This document shows positions 15,127-22,621 of a stretch of DNA of 64,000 bases, one piece after another. Within the stretch, counting starts at the first letter, position 1. Each line of letters starts with the position of its first letter. Source of the DNA: Sphingopyxis sp. CCNWLW2 (GTDB lineage Bacteria; Pseudomonadota; Alphaproteobacteria; Sphingomonadales; Sphingomonadaceae); contig NZ_JBAWKJ010000001.1 in NCBI RefSeq assembly GCF_037095755.1, positions 2,111,001-2,175,000 of the forward strand, written 5' to 3'. The position numbers and the translations under genes are program-made. Below the pieces are notes generated by a model. That model worked only from the letters and a program-made list of their open reading frames with translations, was not told the DNA's origin and did no database searches.

Positions 15127-17472
15127 ATGAAATGTGATCCGGAAGTCCTTTCTCTTTCAGACGTTTCAGGCGACGATCTCCTCCGCGAAATCTCCGCAAA
15201 ATTGCCGCCGCAGGCGCGAAAGCGGATCGCGCTGATCGGTTGTTTCCGACCGCGCCAGTGCGGGATCGCGACCTTCACCGCCGATGTCTACGATCATCTC
15301 ATGGCGACGGGCGCGGGCCTCGCGGTCGATGTCTACGCGATGCGTTCCTCGCATGTGCAAGTCAGCGACGCCGCGATCACCTGCTCGATCGACGACGACA
15401 GTTCCGCCTCCTATCGAGCCGCTGCAGCGGCGATCAACCGCAGCGCCGCGGCGGCGGTCTGGCTCCAGCATGAATTCGGCATCTTTGGGGGACCCGCGGG
15501 CGACTTGGTTCTCGAACTGGTCGATCGCATCGCAGCGCCGTTGATTGTCACGCTGCACACCGTGCTCGCCGAACCGAGCGACGCGCAGCGGCGCGTGATC
15601 GGGCGGCTCGTCGCGCGCGCGTCGCGGCTGGTGGTGATGAGCGAATTCGGGCGCCGGACGCTGATTGACATCTATGGCGCCGAACCCGCTTCGGTCGTCC
15701 TGATCGAACATGGGACGCCCGACCGGCCCTTCACCGCGTCGCCGCCGCTGCGTGCGGCGCTCGGGCTCGCGGAGCGGCCCGTCCTTTCGACGTTCGGGCT
15801 CCTCGGTCCCGGCAAGGGGCTCGAAACCGCGATCCGCGCCTTGCCGGTCATTGCCGCGCAATATCCCGGCATCCTCTATCGCATCGTCGGCGCGACCCAT
15901 CCCAACCTCCTCGCGTCCGAAGGCGAGGCGTACCGCGAGAGCCTCAAGACGCTCGCCGAAAGCCTAGGAGTGAAGGATAATATCGCCTGGGAGAACCGTT
16001 TCCTCGAGACGGAGGAACTGCTCGACCAGATCGAGCTGTGCGATATCTATCTCGCGCCCTATCCCAATCTCGCCCAGATTACGTCGGGCACGCTCGCCTA
16101 TGCCGTCGCGCTCGGACGCGCGGTCGTCTCGACACCCTTCGTTCACGCCCGCGAGCTTTTGGCGGACGATGTCGGCATATTGGTGCCGCAGGGTGACAGC
16201 GACGCGATCGCAGAGGCGGTGCTCCTCCTTCTCTCGGTCCCGGAGGAGCGCCGCGCCCTCCAGCACCGGGCCTATAGGCGCGGACGGCGCACCGCCTGGC
16301 CCGAAATCGCCCGGCAATATACCGCGCTGCTCGGCCAGCTTACCCCGGCGGCGGCCATCAAGGAGGAGCGCGCACCGCCGTCGCTCGGCGCGATCCGCGC
16401 GATGAGCGACGGGGTGGGGATCTTCCAGCATGGCTTCGGTATCGTCCCCGATCGCGCCCACGGCTATTGCATCGATGACAATGCGCGCGCGCTGATGCTC
16501 CTCAACAGCCTCGGGTCCAAAGCCTTCGCCAAAAACGAAGCGCTCGCCTTGCGCTATGCGAGCTTTGTCCAGCATGCGTGGAATCCCGCGAACGGCCGCT
16601 TCCGCAACTTCATGGGCTATGACCGCCAATGGCTCGAGGCGGAGGGGTCGGAGGACAGCAACGGGCGGGCGCTCTGGGTGCTTGGCCATTGTGCCGGCCG
16701 TGCGCCGCTTTCGGGGCTCGCCGACTGGGGGCTCGAATGGTTCGGGCGCACCGCCGCGATGGCTGGGGATTTCCGGAGCCCGCGCGCGATCGCGTTCGCG
16801 ATGCTCGGCGCCGACGAATTGCTTCAGCGTCACCCTGCGCATGCCGATGCGCGCGCGCTGATCGAGCGCGGCGGCGCGTTTCTCCACACGCTCTGGAAAT
16901 CTTCGCGCCGCCCCGGGTGGGACTGGTTCGAAGCCGGGCTTGCCTATGACAATGCCCGGCTCGCCGAGGCGCTGATGCGCGCTGGTCTCCGGCTGCGCTC
17001 GCTCCCCCTCGAAGAGGCGGGGCTTGCGGCGCTCGACTGGCTTTGCGACCGCCAGACGGGCGCGGGCGGATGGTTCCGCCAGGCGGGGTCCGAGGGTTTC
17101 GGTCTCGCCGGCGAAACCTTGCCCTTCGACCAGCAGCCGCTGGAGGCGTGGGCGACGATTGCCGCTTGCGGCGAGGCTTTCGCCTCGACCGGTCTGCCGC
17201 GCTGGAGCGCGCGCGCCGATATGGCCTGGCGCTGGTTCCACGGCGACAACGACCGGTCGCTCGCGCTCGCGAACGCCGCGACCGGGCGCTGCTGCGACGG
17301 ACTGACCCCGCGGGGCGTCAATACGAATGTCGGCGCCGAGTCGGTGCTGGCATTTCACCTTGCCTATCACGCGATGGACGACCTATTCTGGCAGGCGGGG
17401 ATCAACGAAAAGGCGGGCCTTATCGATGCTGATCTGCAGACCCGACCAGTCGCCGCTGCACATACTCAATGA
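15127..17472 (+). CDS. GT4-family glycosyltransferase fused to a long helical C-terminal domain
   Basis: Protein of 781 residues in two parts. Residues about 35-415 form a GT-B glycosyltransferase of family 4: GCFRPRQCGIATFTADVYDHL near the start, LGPGKGLETAIRALPVIAAQ at the nucleotide-sugar domain and TSGTLAYAVALGRAVVSTPF near the donor site. Residues about 425-775 look mainly helical, with GYCIDDNARALMLLN, NGRALWVLGH and AGGWFRQ, recalling an alpha/alpha barrel such as those of processing glycosidases; I do not recognise the exact family. The GH130 gene begins inside its last 47 bases, implying a paired synthesis and phosphorolysis role. An EcfG-like promoter precedes it. Mannose chemistry is suspected from GH130 specificity, but this is inference. 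Confidence 0.8.
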   Translation: MKCDPEVLSLSDVSGDDLLREISAKLPPQARKRIALIGCFRPRQCGIATFTADVYDHLMATGAGLAVDVYAMRSSHVQVSDAAITCSIDDDSSASYRAAAAAINRSAAAAVWLQHEFGIFGGPAGDLVLELVDRIAAPLIVTLHTVLAEPSDAQRRVIGRLVARASRLVVMSEFGRRTLIDIYGAEPASVVLIEHGTPDRPFTASPPLRAALGLAERPVLSTFGLLGPGKGLETAIRALPVIAAQYPGILYRIVGATHPNLLASEGEAYRESLKTLAESLGVKDNIAWENRFLETEELLDQIELCDIYLAPYPNLAQITSGTLAYAVALGRAVVSTPFVHARELLADDVGILVPQGDSDAIAEAVLLLLSVPEERRALQHRAYRRGRRTAWPEIARQYTALLGQLTPAAAIKEERAPPSLGAIRAMSDGVGIFQHGFGIVPDRAHGYCIDDNARALMLLNSLGSKAFAKNEALALRYASFVQHAWNPANGRFRNFMGYDRQWLEAEGSEDSNGRALWVLGHCAGRAPLSGLADWGLEWFGRTAAMAGDFRSPRAIAFAMLGADELLQRHPAHADARALIERGGAFLHTLWKSSRRPGWDWFEAGLAYDNARLAEALMRAGLRLRSLPLEEAGLAALDWLCDRQTGAGGWFRQAGSEGFGLAGETLPFDQQPLEAWATIAACGEAFASTGLPRWSARADMAWRWFHGDNDRSLALANAATGRCCDGLTPRGVNTNVGAESVLAFHLAYHAMDDLFWQAGINEKAGLIDADLQTRPVAAAHTQ

Positions 17473-18733
17473 AAAGCTCAGCGCCGATCCCGCGCGGGTC
17501 GTCTTGCGACCCTTCCACCTCGCTTGGGCGTCGAATGTTTCCGAACCGCCGCGCGCCGCGCAACTCGTCGCCGACGTCGTCGCGCTCGACGAGGATCAGG
17601 CGGAGCTCGAGCTTGGGCTGATCTGGAAGGATTTTTCCGAGCGGCACTGGCAGATCGGCAAAATTTTCGACGAACGCTTCGCCGAGATCGCCGAGGATCT
17701 GGCGCTTGCCGTGAGCAGCGTCTCGCCGGTCAAGCGGCGCCTGATCGGTGCCTATTTCTGCCACGAATATAGTTATGCTGCGGCGGCGCTGATGAACCCG
17801 AGCGTCGTGCCGCATCCCGACCAGACGGGGCTCGCCGCGCACCAGCAGCGCTTCCTGATGTCGATGCGCGCGGTGGGCGAGGGGCATATCAGCTCGGTGG
17901 CCTTTCGAGAGGGCATCATCGGCCCCGGCGGCGATTTCCATCTCTGGCCGCAATCGGGGCCGGCGATGGCGGCGGTTGCCGACGACCGCCATCATATCGG
18001 TCCCGACGATGCCGTGACCGTGCACCGCCAGCCCGACAGCGCGATCTCGAACAGCGTCCTTTTTCCCGTGACCGAGGCGCAGCGTAACGGGCTCGAGGAC
18101 CTTCGCCTCGTGCGCTTCGTTCACGACGATGGCAGCACCGAATATATCGGAACCTACACCGCCTATTCGGGGCAGGCGATCCGCTCCGAACTGCTGCGCA
18201 CCCGCGACTTCACAAGCTTCAGCCTCGCGCCGCTCACCGGACGGGCCGCGCGGCACAAGGGCATGGCGCTGTTCCCGCGCAAGATCGACGGACGCTATCT
18301 GATGATCGGGCGGCAGGACGGCAAGAATATCACCCTGCTCGCGTCCGACACGCTGACGTGCTGGGACGAGGAAGGGGCGATCCTGATGCGCCCCGAATTT
18401 CCCTGGGAATTCATCCAGATGGGAAATTGCGGAAGCCCGATCGAGTGCGATGCGGGTTGGCTTCTCCTCACCCATGGCGTCGGGGCGATGCGCAAATACA
18501 GCCTGGGGGCGGCGCTCCTCGATCGCGACGACCCATCGCGCGTCCTCGGGCGCACGTCCTGCCCGATCCTCGCCGCCGCCGAGAGTGATCGCGAAGGCTA
18601 TGTGCCCAATGTCGTCTATACCTGCGGCGCGATGCGCGTCGGCGACGAGCTTTTCATTCCGTTCGGCATATCGGACAGCGCGATCGGTTTCGCGATCGCC
18701 TCGATCGACGACCTACTTCGCCACCTCGCCTGA
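17426..18733 (+). CDS. GH130-family glycoside phosphorylase-like protein
   Basis: Probably a phosphorylase of beta-mannosides (beta-mannoside plus phosphate to mannose 1-phosphate). The 435 residues include an extended N-terminal half with RRLIGAYFCHEYSYAAAALM and NPSVVPHPD, then the propeller: GLEDLRLVRF holds the family ED-x-R motif (D225, candidate proton donor), RHKGMALFPRKIDGRYLMIG the phosphate-site type segment, and CGSPIECDAGWLLLTHGVG a characteristic late blade. The ATG at 17426 lies inside the upstream glycosyltransferase gene; I chose it because the next in-frame ATG would remove conserved sequence. Its last 21 bases overlap the convergent small gene. Hydrolase activity, as in some GH130 members, cannot be excluded. 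Confidence 0.82.
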   Translation: MLICRPDQSPLHILNEKLSADPARVVLRPFHLAWASNVSEPPRAAQLVADVVALDEDQAELELGLIWKDFSERHWQIGKIFDERFAEIAEDLALAVSSVSPVKRRLIGAYFCHEYSYAAAALMNPSVVPHPDQTGLAAHQQRFLMSMRAVGEGHISSVAFREGIIGPGGDFHLWPQSGPAMAAVADDRHHIGPDDAVTVHRQPDSAISNSVLFPVTEAQRNGLEDLRLVRFVHDDGSTEYIGTYTAYSGQAIRSELLRTRDFTSFSLAPLTGRAARHKGMALFPRKIDGRYLMIGRQDGKNITLLASDTLTCWDEEGAILMRPEFPWEFIQMGNCGSPIECDAGWLLLTHGVGAMRKYSLGAALLDRDDPSRVLGRTSCPILAAAESDREGYVPNVVYTCGAMRVGDELFIPFGISDSAIGFAIASIDDLLRHLA

Positions 18734-19051
18734 GGGGCGGACGTTCCCGGATCCGTAAGTTGCCGGCGGGTCGCTCGCCGGAAAGGACTCATCGATGGCC
18801 TGATCGATCGCCTCCCATGGCCGGCGGATCCCGTCGCGCATCGCGTCGGGGCCGGCCGATCGTGTCTGATCGAAATTTTCGGCATCGGTCTCGCGGTCGC
18901 GAAAGGCAGCCGAATGGCGGTCGGCCTTCGCCGGCCCGGCCCGCCTGCGTATCACGCGTGCCGCGAGCCAGGCGAGCGCGATGCCGCCGAATATCCCGGC
19001 GAAGCCCCGGAGCCGGAGTGCGCCCGGGTGCGATGCCGCCATCTTTGCCAT
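18713..19051 (-). CDS. Small membrane-anchored stress-type protein with DESFPASDPPA motif
   Basis: A 112-residue protein of unknown biochemical function. Residues about 12-30 (LRGFAGIFGGIALAWLAARV) form a single membrane segment followed by a charged soluble tail. Near the C-terminus it carries AIDQAIDESFPASDPPA; I recall this short motif in many small proteobacterial proteins, often near stress genes. AGAGG lies upstream of the ATG at 19051. An EcfG-like promoter (19099-19075, minus strand) begins 24 bases upstream. The gene is convergent with the first GH130 gene and overlaps its end by 21 bases. No catalytic motif is visible. Confidence 0.72.
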   Translation of the reverse strand: MAKMAASHPGALRLRGFAGIFGGIALAWLAARVIRRRAGPAKADRHSAAFRDRETDAENFDQTRSAGPDAMRDGIRRPWEAIDQAIDESFPASDPPATYGSGNVRPSGEVAK

Positions 19052-19074
19052 AGGTTTTTCCTCTCGAAGAAAGC

Positions 19075-19099
19075 AACGGCGCGACGCGGCGATGGTTGC
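19075..19099 (-). promoter_or_regulatory. EcfG-like stress promoter GCAAC-N16-CGTT (minus strand)
   Basis: Read on the minus strand, GCAAC (19099-19095) and CGTT (19078-19075) are 16 bases apart, 24 bases before the start codon of the DESFPASDPPA gene. It matches the promoter at 15007-15032 in both boxes. Confidence 0.55.
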
Positions 19100-19150
19100 A
19101 GGCCGGTGATGGTGTCCGGACTTTTTCGATGCCAGCCGGCCTCTCGCATC

Positions 19151-20269
19151 TCAGGCGGCGAAAACCGACTTCGGGATATGGGTGATGCGGCAGGCGAGGT
19201 CGGCTTCACCCGACGCGACGACATAATGGTCGCCTCCGTCGGCGATCCCCGTCGTGAACACGACGTCGCGGACGTAGAGCTGGTCCTCCAGCGGGCGCGT
19301 GAGGTCGGCATTAGCTTCGATCAACGGCTGGTCGCCGGTTCGCAGGATCTTGGACGGATCGCGCCGGTCGAGCAGCGACCAATAGGTGCGGTAGATACCG
19401 ACGATTTCCTTGGGTTCGACTCCGTGCCAGAGCGTCAGCCAGCCATCGTCGGTGAGGATCGGCGGGGTGCCGCCGCCGATCCGCGCGGTCGCGAGCGTAT
19501 CGGCATGCGGGCGGATGCCCGGCGCGAGATGCGGTTTCCAGTGCAGGGCGTCGGGCGAAGTCGCGAGATTGATCGACGGTCCCGCGCGCCACTCCGAGCC
19601 CGGCGGATAGGCGAAATAGAGGTCGCCCAGCGGGCGCGTCTGTGCCCAGTAGCGCCCGTCGATGCGGCCTTCGAAGATGAGCATGTCCTTGTTCTGGTGG
19701 TCGAGGACGATGTCCCCGAAGCGCCAGTCGATCCCGTTCGTCGAGCTGTAGAGCGTTGTCGAATGCCGTTCGGGGCTTACCGAGCAGGTCGTCATCAGCC
19801 AGCGGTCGTCGACCCGCGAAATTCGGGCATCCTCGACGCCATAGCATTGGAAGCTGCCTTGCGGTGCCACCGCCTTGTCATAATGGATCGCGACGCGATC
19901 GAGCCCGTCGGGCGACAGCTCGACCGGAAGGAGCCAGGAGAGCGAGGTCAGCGCCATCACGCGCCACGCGCCGCCGCGTACCATGAATTTGCGCGGGTCG
20001 GCGGTATCGCAAAGATCGAGCGGCCAGGCGTCGAGCCGATAGCCGCCCTCGGTCCAGCGGATCGCGCGCACATGGCCATCGGCGATCGGATCGCGCAATG
20101 CTTCGGCGACGCGCACCATCATCAGCAGATTGCCGTTTTCGAGCCGGGTGAGGCCGGGATTAAAGGCGCCGAGCACATAGGTCTCGGCATCGAACGCGCC
20201 CGTGAGCGGCGAGCGTCCGAGATCGACGTCGTCGGGGCCGAAGATGAGGTGGTCTATCGCGAAGTCCAT
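19151..20269 (-). CDS. Second GH130-family phosphorylase-like protein
   Basis: A 372-residue cytoplasmic protein of the GH130 five-bladed propeller family. CYGVEDARISRVDDRW holds the ED-x-R motif with D147 as candidate general acid; HQNKDMLIFEGRIDGRYW corresponds to the phosphate-site region, and GGGTPPILTDDGWLTLWHGV is the canonical late blade motif. It is shorter than the partner encoded at 17426-18733 and closer to classical mannosylglucose or mannobiose phosphorylases, so the two probably act on different bonds or chain lengths. It lies 19 bp downstream of the small gene at 20289-20558 on the same strand and likely shares its promoter. No signal peptide is visible. Confidence 0.84.
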   Translation of the reverse strand: MDFAIDHLIFGPDDVDLGRSPLTGAFDAETYVLGAFNPGLTRLENGNLLMMVRVAEALRDPIADGHVRAIRWTEGGYRLDAWPLDLCDTADPRKFMVRGGAWRVMALTSLSWLLPVELSPDGLDRVAIHYDKAVAPQGSFQCYGVEDARISRVDDRWLMTTCSVSPERHSTTLYSSTNGIDWRFGDIVLDHQNKDMLIFEGRIDGRYWAQTRPLGDLYFAYPPGSEWRAGPSINLATSPDALHWKPHLAPGIRPHADTLATARIGGGTPPILTDDGWLTLWHGVEPKEIVGIYRTYWSLLDRRDPSKILRTGDQPLIEANADLTRPLEDQLYVRDVVFTTGIADGGDHYVVASGEADLACRITHIPKSVFAA

Positions 20270-20288
20270 ATGGCGGCGCTCCGACCTG

Positions 20289-20558
20289 CTACTCCGCGCG
20301 CTCCGGGGTCTGTGGCGCGCTGATCGGAGCTACAATCTCGGGTTGCTGTTGCGGCCGGATGACCCAATAGTTGCCGGCGCCCAGGTTTTCGCGCCCGAGC
20401 AGGCAGATCGGCCGACCGTCCGCGCTGAGTTCTGCCCAGCGTCCCTCGGCCTCGCCTTGCGCGATCAACAGGGCCTGCGCCGGCGTATCGGCTTCGAATT
20501 CGACGCGTTTTTCAATGCCGATCCCGTCGTCCGCATAACGAAGCGCATAGGTAATCAC
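20289..20558 (-). CDS. Small hypothetical protein upstream of second GH130 gene
   Basis: An 89-residue soluble protein of unknown function. Content is ordinary alpha/beta: ITYALRYADDGIGIEKRVEF, then ADTPAQALLIAQGEAEGRWAE, which could be a small helix around a ligand or protein contact. The GTG at 20558 was chosen because AAAGGAG lies 7 bases upstream; the longer open frame has no start with a ribosome site. It is first in a two-gene operon with the GH130 gene, and an EcfG-like promoter lies upstream at 20622-20597. I do not recognise a family. Confidence 0.7.
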   Translation of the reverse strand: MITYALRYADDGIGIEKRVEFEADTPAQALLIAQGEAEGRWAELSADGRPICLLGRENLGAGNYWVIRPQQQPEIVAPISAPQTPERAE

Positions 20559-20596
20559 GTCGACTCCTTTCGCGCCTCCCCGTTTACGCAATGAGC

Positions 20597-20622
20597 AACG
20601 AATGACACGCCGCGGGGTTTCC
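20597..20622 (-). promoter_or_regulatory. EcfG-like promoter variant GGAAA-N17-CGTT (minus strand)
   Basis: On the minus strand GGAAA (20622-20618) is separated by 17 bases from CGTT (20600-20597), one mismatch from GGAAC-N16/17-CGTT. The small gene starting at 20558 is 38 bases downstream. Confidence 0.5.
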
Positions 20623-20722
20623 GTGGCGGCAGGTGGGGCCGGCAATTTTTATCGGGAATCCTGTCCGTCGGCGGTTGCAGGCGATGGAACAAAGCGGCTT
20701 CGATTACGAACGGCGCCGGTCT

Positions 20723-20748
20723 GCAACCCGGGTGGCTCGGCGAACGTT
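20723..20748 (+). promoter_or_regulatory. EcfG-like stress promoter GCAAC-N17-CGTT
   Basis: GCAAC (20723-20727) and CGTT (20745-20748) are 17 bases apart, with both boxes identical to the promoter at 15007-15032. The start codon of the downstream gene is at 20778. Confidence 0.6.
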
Positions 20749-20777
20749 GAGCTCATGTCACGAAAAGGAGATCCACC

Positions 20778-21053
20778 ATGTCGCACGGCAACCTCGACCA
20801 TGCCGCGACCGCTCCCGTCGAGCGTGTCGCGCGCGCGCTCGCCGGTCATGCGCTGAGCAAAAATGCCGAAGGCGAACTAACGTCGGCGGGTCCGGCGGTC
20901 GATGCTCTATGGCCCGACTATACCGATGCCGCGCTCGCCGCGCTTCGTACGCTGCGCGAGCCGAGCGGGCGGATGCTCGCGGTCGGTGACGCCGATGTCT
21001 GGGACCGGATGATCCGCGCGGCGATCGAGGATGAAACGATCTCGGAATTTTGA
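20778..21053 (+). CDS. Small hypothetical protein with stress-type promoter
   Basis: A 91-residue soluble protein, acidic and helical, with no recognised domain. Visible features are the N-terminal MSHGNLDHAATAPVERVARA, a central WPDYTDAALAALRTLREPS and a C-terminal DVWDRMIRAAIEDETISEF. AAAAGGAG precedes the ATG by about eight bases, and third codon positions are strongly G/C, so I regard it as a real gene. It follows an EcfG-like promoter by 29 bases and is divergent from the 20289-20558 gene. The function is unknown; the context suggests a role in the general stress response. Confidence 0.7.
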   Translation: MSHGNLDHAATAPVERVARALAGHALSKNAEGELTSAGPAVDALWPDYTDAALAALRTLREPSGRMLAVGDADVWDRMIRAAIEDETISEF

Positions 21054-21106
21054 TCGAATAGCGCCGCGGGCCGCAGTCTGCCCGGAAGATGGGCTCGCCG
21101 CTCGAT

Positions 21107-21131
21107 GGATCGTTTGTATTTACGATGCGTT
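21107..21131 (+). promoter_or_regulatory. EcfG-like promoter variant GGATC-N16-CGTT
   Basis: GGATC (21107-21111) and CGTT (21128-21131) are 16 bases apart, one mismatch from the consensus. The cytochrome gene starts at 21140, only eight bases later and without a Shine-Dalgarno sequence, so a nearly leaderless mRNA is implied. Confidence 0.4.
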
Positions 21132-21139
21132 GAACCGAA

Positions 21140-21745
21140 ATGGCGAGCGTCCCCGAAGCCACGCCGCAGGAACGGCTGTTGCGCTATAATAATGGCGCGG
21201 TTCTCCTGCATTGGCTGATGGCGCTGATCATTGTGGCGCAGGTGGTCGTCGGTTTCACCTTTTCCGGCATGGACCGCGGTCCGGCGCGCGGCGACCTCTT
21301 CATCGTGCACAAGACGCTCGGGGCAACAATCCTCTTGCTTGCGTTTGTCCGCCTTGCCTGGCGCCTTGCGTATCCGCCGCCGCCCTTTCCGATCGAACTG
21401 CCGCGCTGGGAACGTCTGGCGAGCGTCTGGACGCATCGGGCCTTTTACGTCCTTCTGCTTGCCCTGCCGCTTACCGGCCTGATGGCCGTGTCGGGCGGTG
21501 CGAGCGCGGAGGGCAAATCGGTCACGCCGCTGCTTGGCGGCATTCCGCTCCCGCTGGTCCCCGGAATTTCCGAAGAAGCCGGCGAACGGCTCGGCGGCGT
21601 TCACGAACTATTGGTGTTCGTTACGCTCGCGCTCCTCGTCCTGCATGTCGCTGCCGCGCTCAAGCACCAGATCGCGCGGCATCGTGCGGCGGGCCGGATG
21701 CCGCCTTTTCAAGCGGCCGGCGAACACCCCGTCGCTTCGCCCTGA
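21140..21745 (+). CDS. cybB: Cytochrome b561
   Basis: Inner-membrane diheme cytochrome that passes electrons between quinol or superoxide and partner acceptors. The 201 residues hold four membrane segments with the four expected heme-ligand histidines: H24 (VLLHWLMAL), H57 (IVHKTLGA), H155 (GGVHELLVF) and H169 (LLVLHVAAAL), plus RYNNGAVLLHW, which is a family signature. The periplasmic loop between segments 3 and 4 is moderately long. It has its own upstream promoter-like element and no clear ribosome site, which may mean leaderless translation. It closes the stress-type island and has no obvious operon partner. Confidence 0.9.
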   Translation: MASVPEATPQERLLRYNNGAVLLHWLMALIIVAQVVVGFTFSGMDRGPARGDLFIVHKTLGATILLLAFVRLAWRLAYPPPPFPIELPRWERLASVWTHRAFYVLLLALPLTGLMAVSGGASAEGKSVTPLLGGIPLPLVPGISEEAGERLGGVHELLVFVTLALLVLHVAAALKHQIARHRAAGRMPPFQAAGEHPVASP

Positions 21746-21996
21746 CAATTTTCTGTCGCGTCAGTGCGCGGGCGCGGCTTGCCCGACCGGCGCGGTCATC
21801 GAATACCGACGATTACGGCCGCGGCGTCTATGGCTATTATGGCGTGACCTATCCGTTTATTTGACACCCCATAGGAATGAAGGCTGGGGCCGGGCGCGGC
21901 GCTCCCTCCCGGCCTTCATCAGCATTCGCCGGCCTGACCGGTGGTCAGCATCTGCTTTCGCTATCGATGCCCATCATATCCATGTCGGATGCACCA

Positions 21997-22314
21997 TCAT
22001 TTGAGTTCGAAGAGCGTCGGTTCGTCGGGCGACGGCGTTTCGATGACCAGCAGGCCCAGGTGCATGGCCTGGGTTATCAGATGCGCGCGGTTGCGCGCAT
22101 TGAGTTTCAGTCGCACATTTTCGATGTGCCGTTCGACGGTTCGTGGAGCGATGTTGATCTCGATCGCGATCTGCTTGGCCGAGCAGCCGACGGCGACCAG
22201 TTCGAGTATCTGATGCTCGCGAAAGGTCAAATGCGGTTCGACGTTCAAAGCGTTTTGATGCACGGCGCAATCCCCTGACACCCAAGGCGTAGACACAGTG
22301 CGACCGACGAGCAT
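21997..22314 (-). CDS. LuxR-type helix-turn-helix regulator without receiver domain
   Basis: A 105-residue DNA-binding protein made almost only of a LuxR/GerE domain. LTFREHQILELVAVGCSAKQ followed by IAIEINIAPRTVERHIENVR shows the complete four-helix domain, with the recognition helix around APRTVERHI, and it ends with NRAHLITQAMHLGLL. There is no receiver or autoinducer domain upstream, so its activity must be controlled by expression level or a partner. The ATG at 22314 gives a 30-residue unstructured leader; a later start is possible. It is divergent from the Crp/Fnr-FapF-like unit and separated from it by an AT-rich gap, so it may regulate that unit. Confidence 0.82.
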   Translation of the reverse strand: MLVGRTVSTPWVSGDCAVHQNALNVEPHLTFREHQILELVAVGCSAKQIAIEINIAPRTVERHIENVRLKLNARNRAHLITQAMHLGLLVIETPSPDEPTLFELK

Positions 22315-22621
22315 CTTTTGCGCGGCAATTGCCGCAACCCACCTGCTCTGGCTTCGATGATATATGTTTGTGCGCTGTTTATCAATTAACCTAAGCTAAT
22401 TAAGCATATAACGGCACGGCACATGCCAATATAGCTATGATGCTGAAATTCATTATTAATCCATCCTCAAATGCTAAGAAAATTTACGTAAGTGATTTTC
22501 CTAGGCTGTTCATACACACGAATTCCTTGGTTTTTATGCGGATGGATTCAGTACCCGCAAAGGCAGATGAGACTCGCAAACGGGGTCGCCGCAAATACCA
22601 ATTCCAGATTGGAGACGTGGC
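22315..22621. other. AT-rich divergent intergenic region before the Crp/Fnr and amyloid-export genes
   Basis: This 307-bp stretch has no convincing gene; the short open frames inside lack ribosome sites or G/C-rich third positions. It is much more AT-rich than its surroundings, especially 22360-22520, and contains TTAACCTAAGCTAATTAA at about 22388-22405, an imperfect inverted repeat. It should contain the divergent promoters of the LuxR-type regulator and the Crp/Fnr-outer-membrane operon. No exact FNR or CRP half-site pair was found by eye. Confidence 0.5.

Noticed and set aside
21746..21996. Possible small gene in the 251-bp gap after cytochrome b561
   Set aside because: Short frames such as the one ending GVYGYYGVTYPFI lack a ribosome site and a plausible start; I see no feature there beyond possible terminator sequence.
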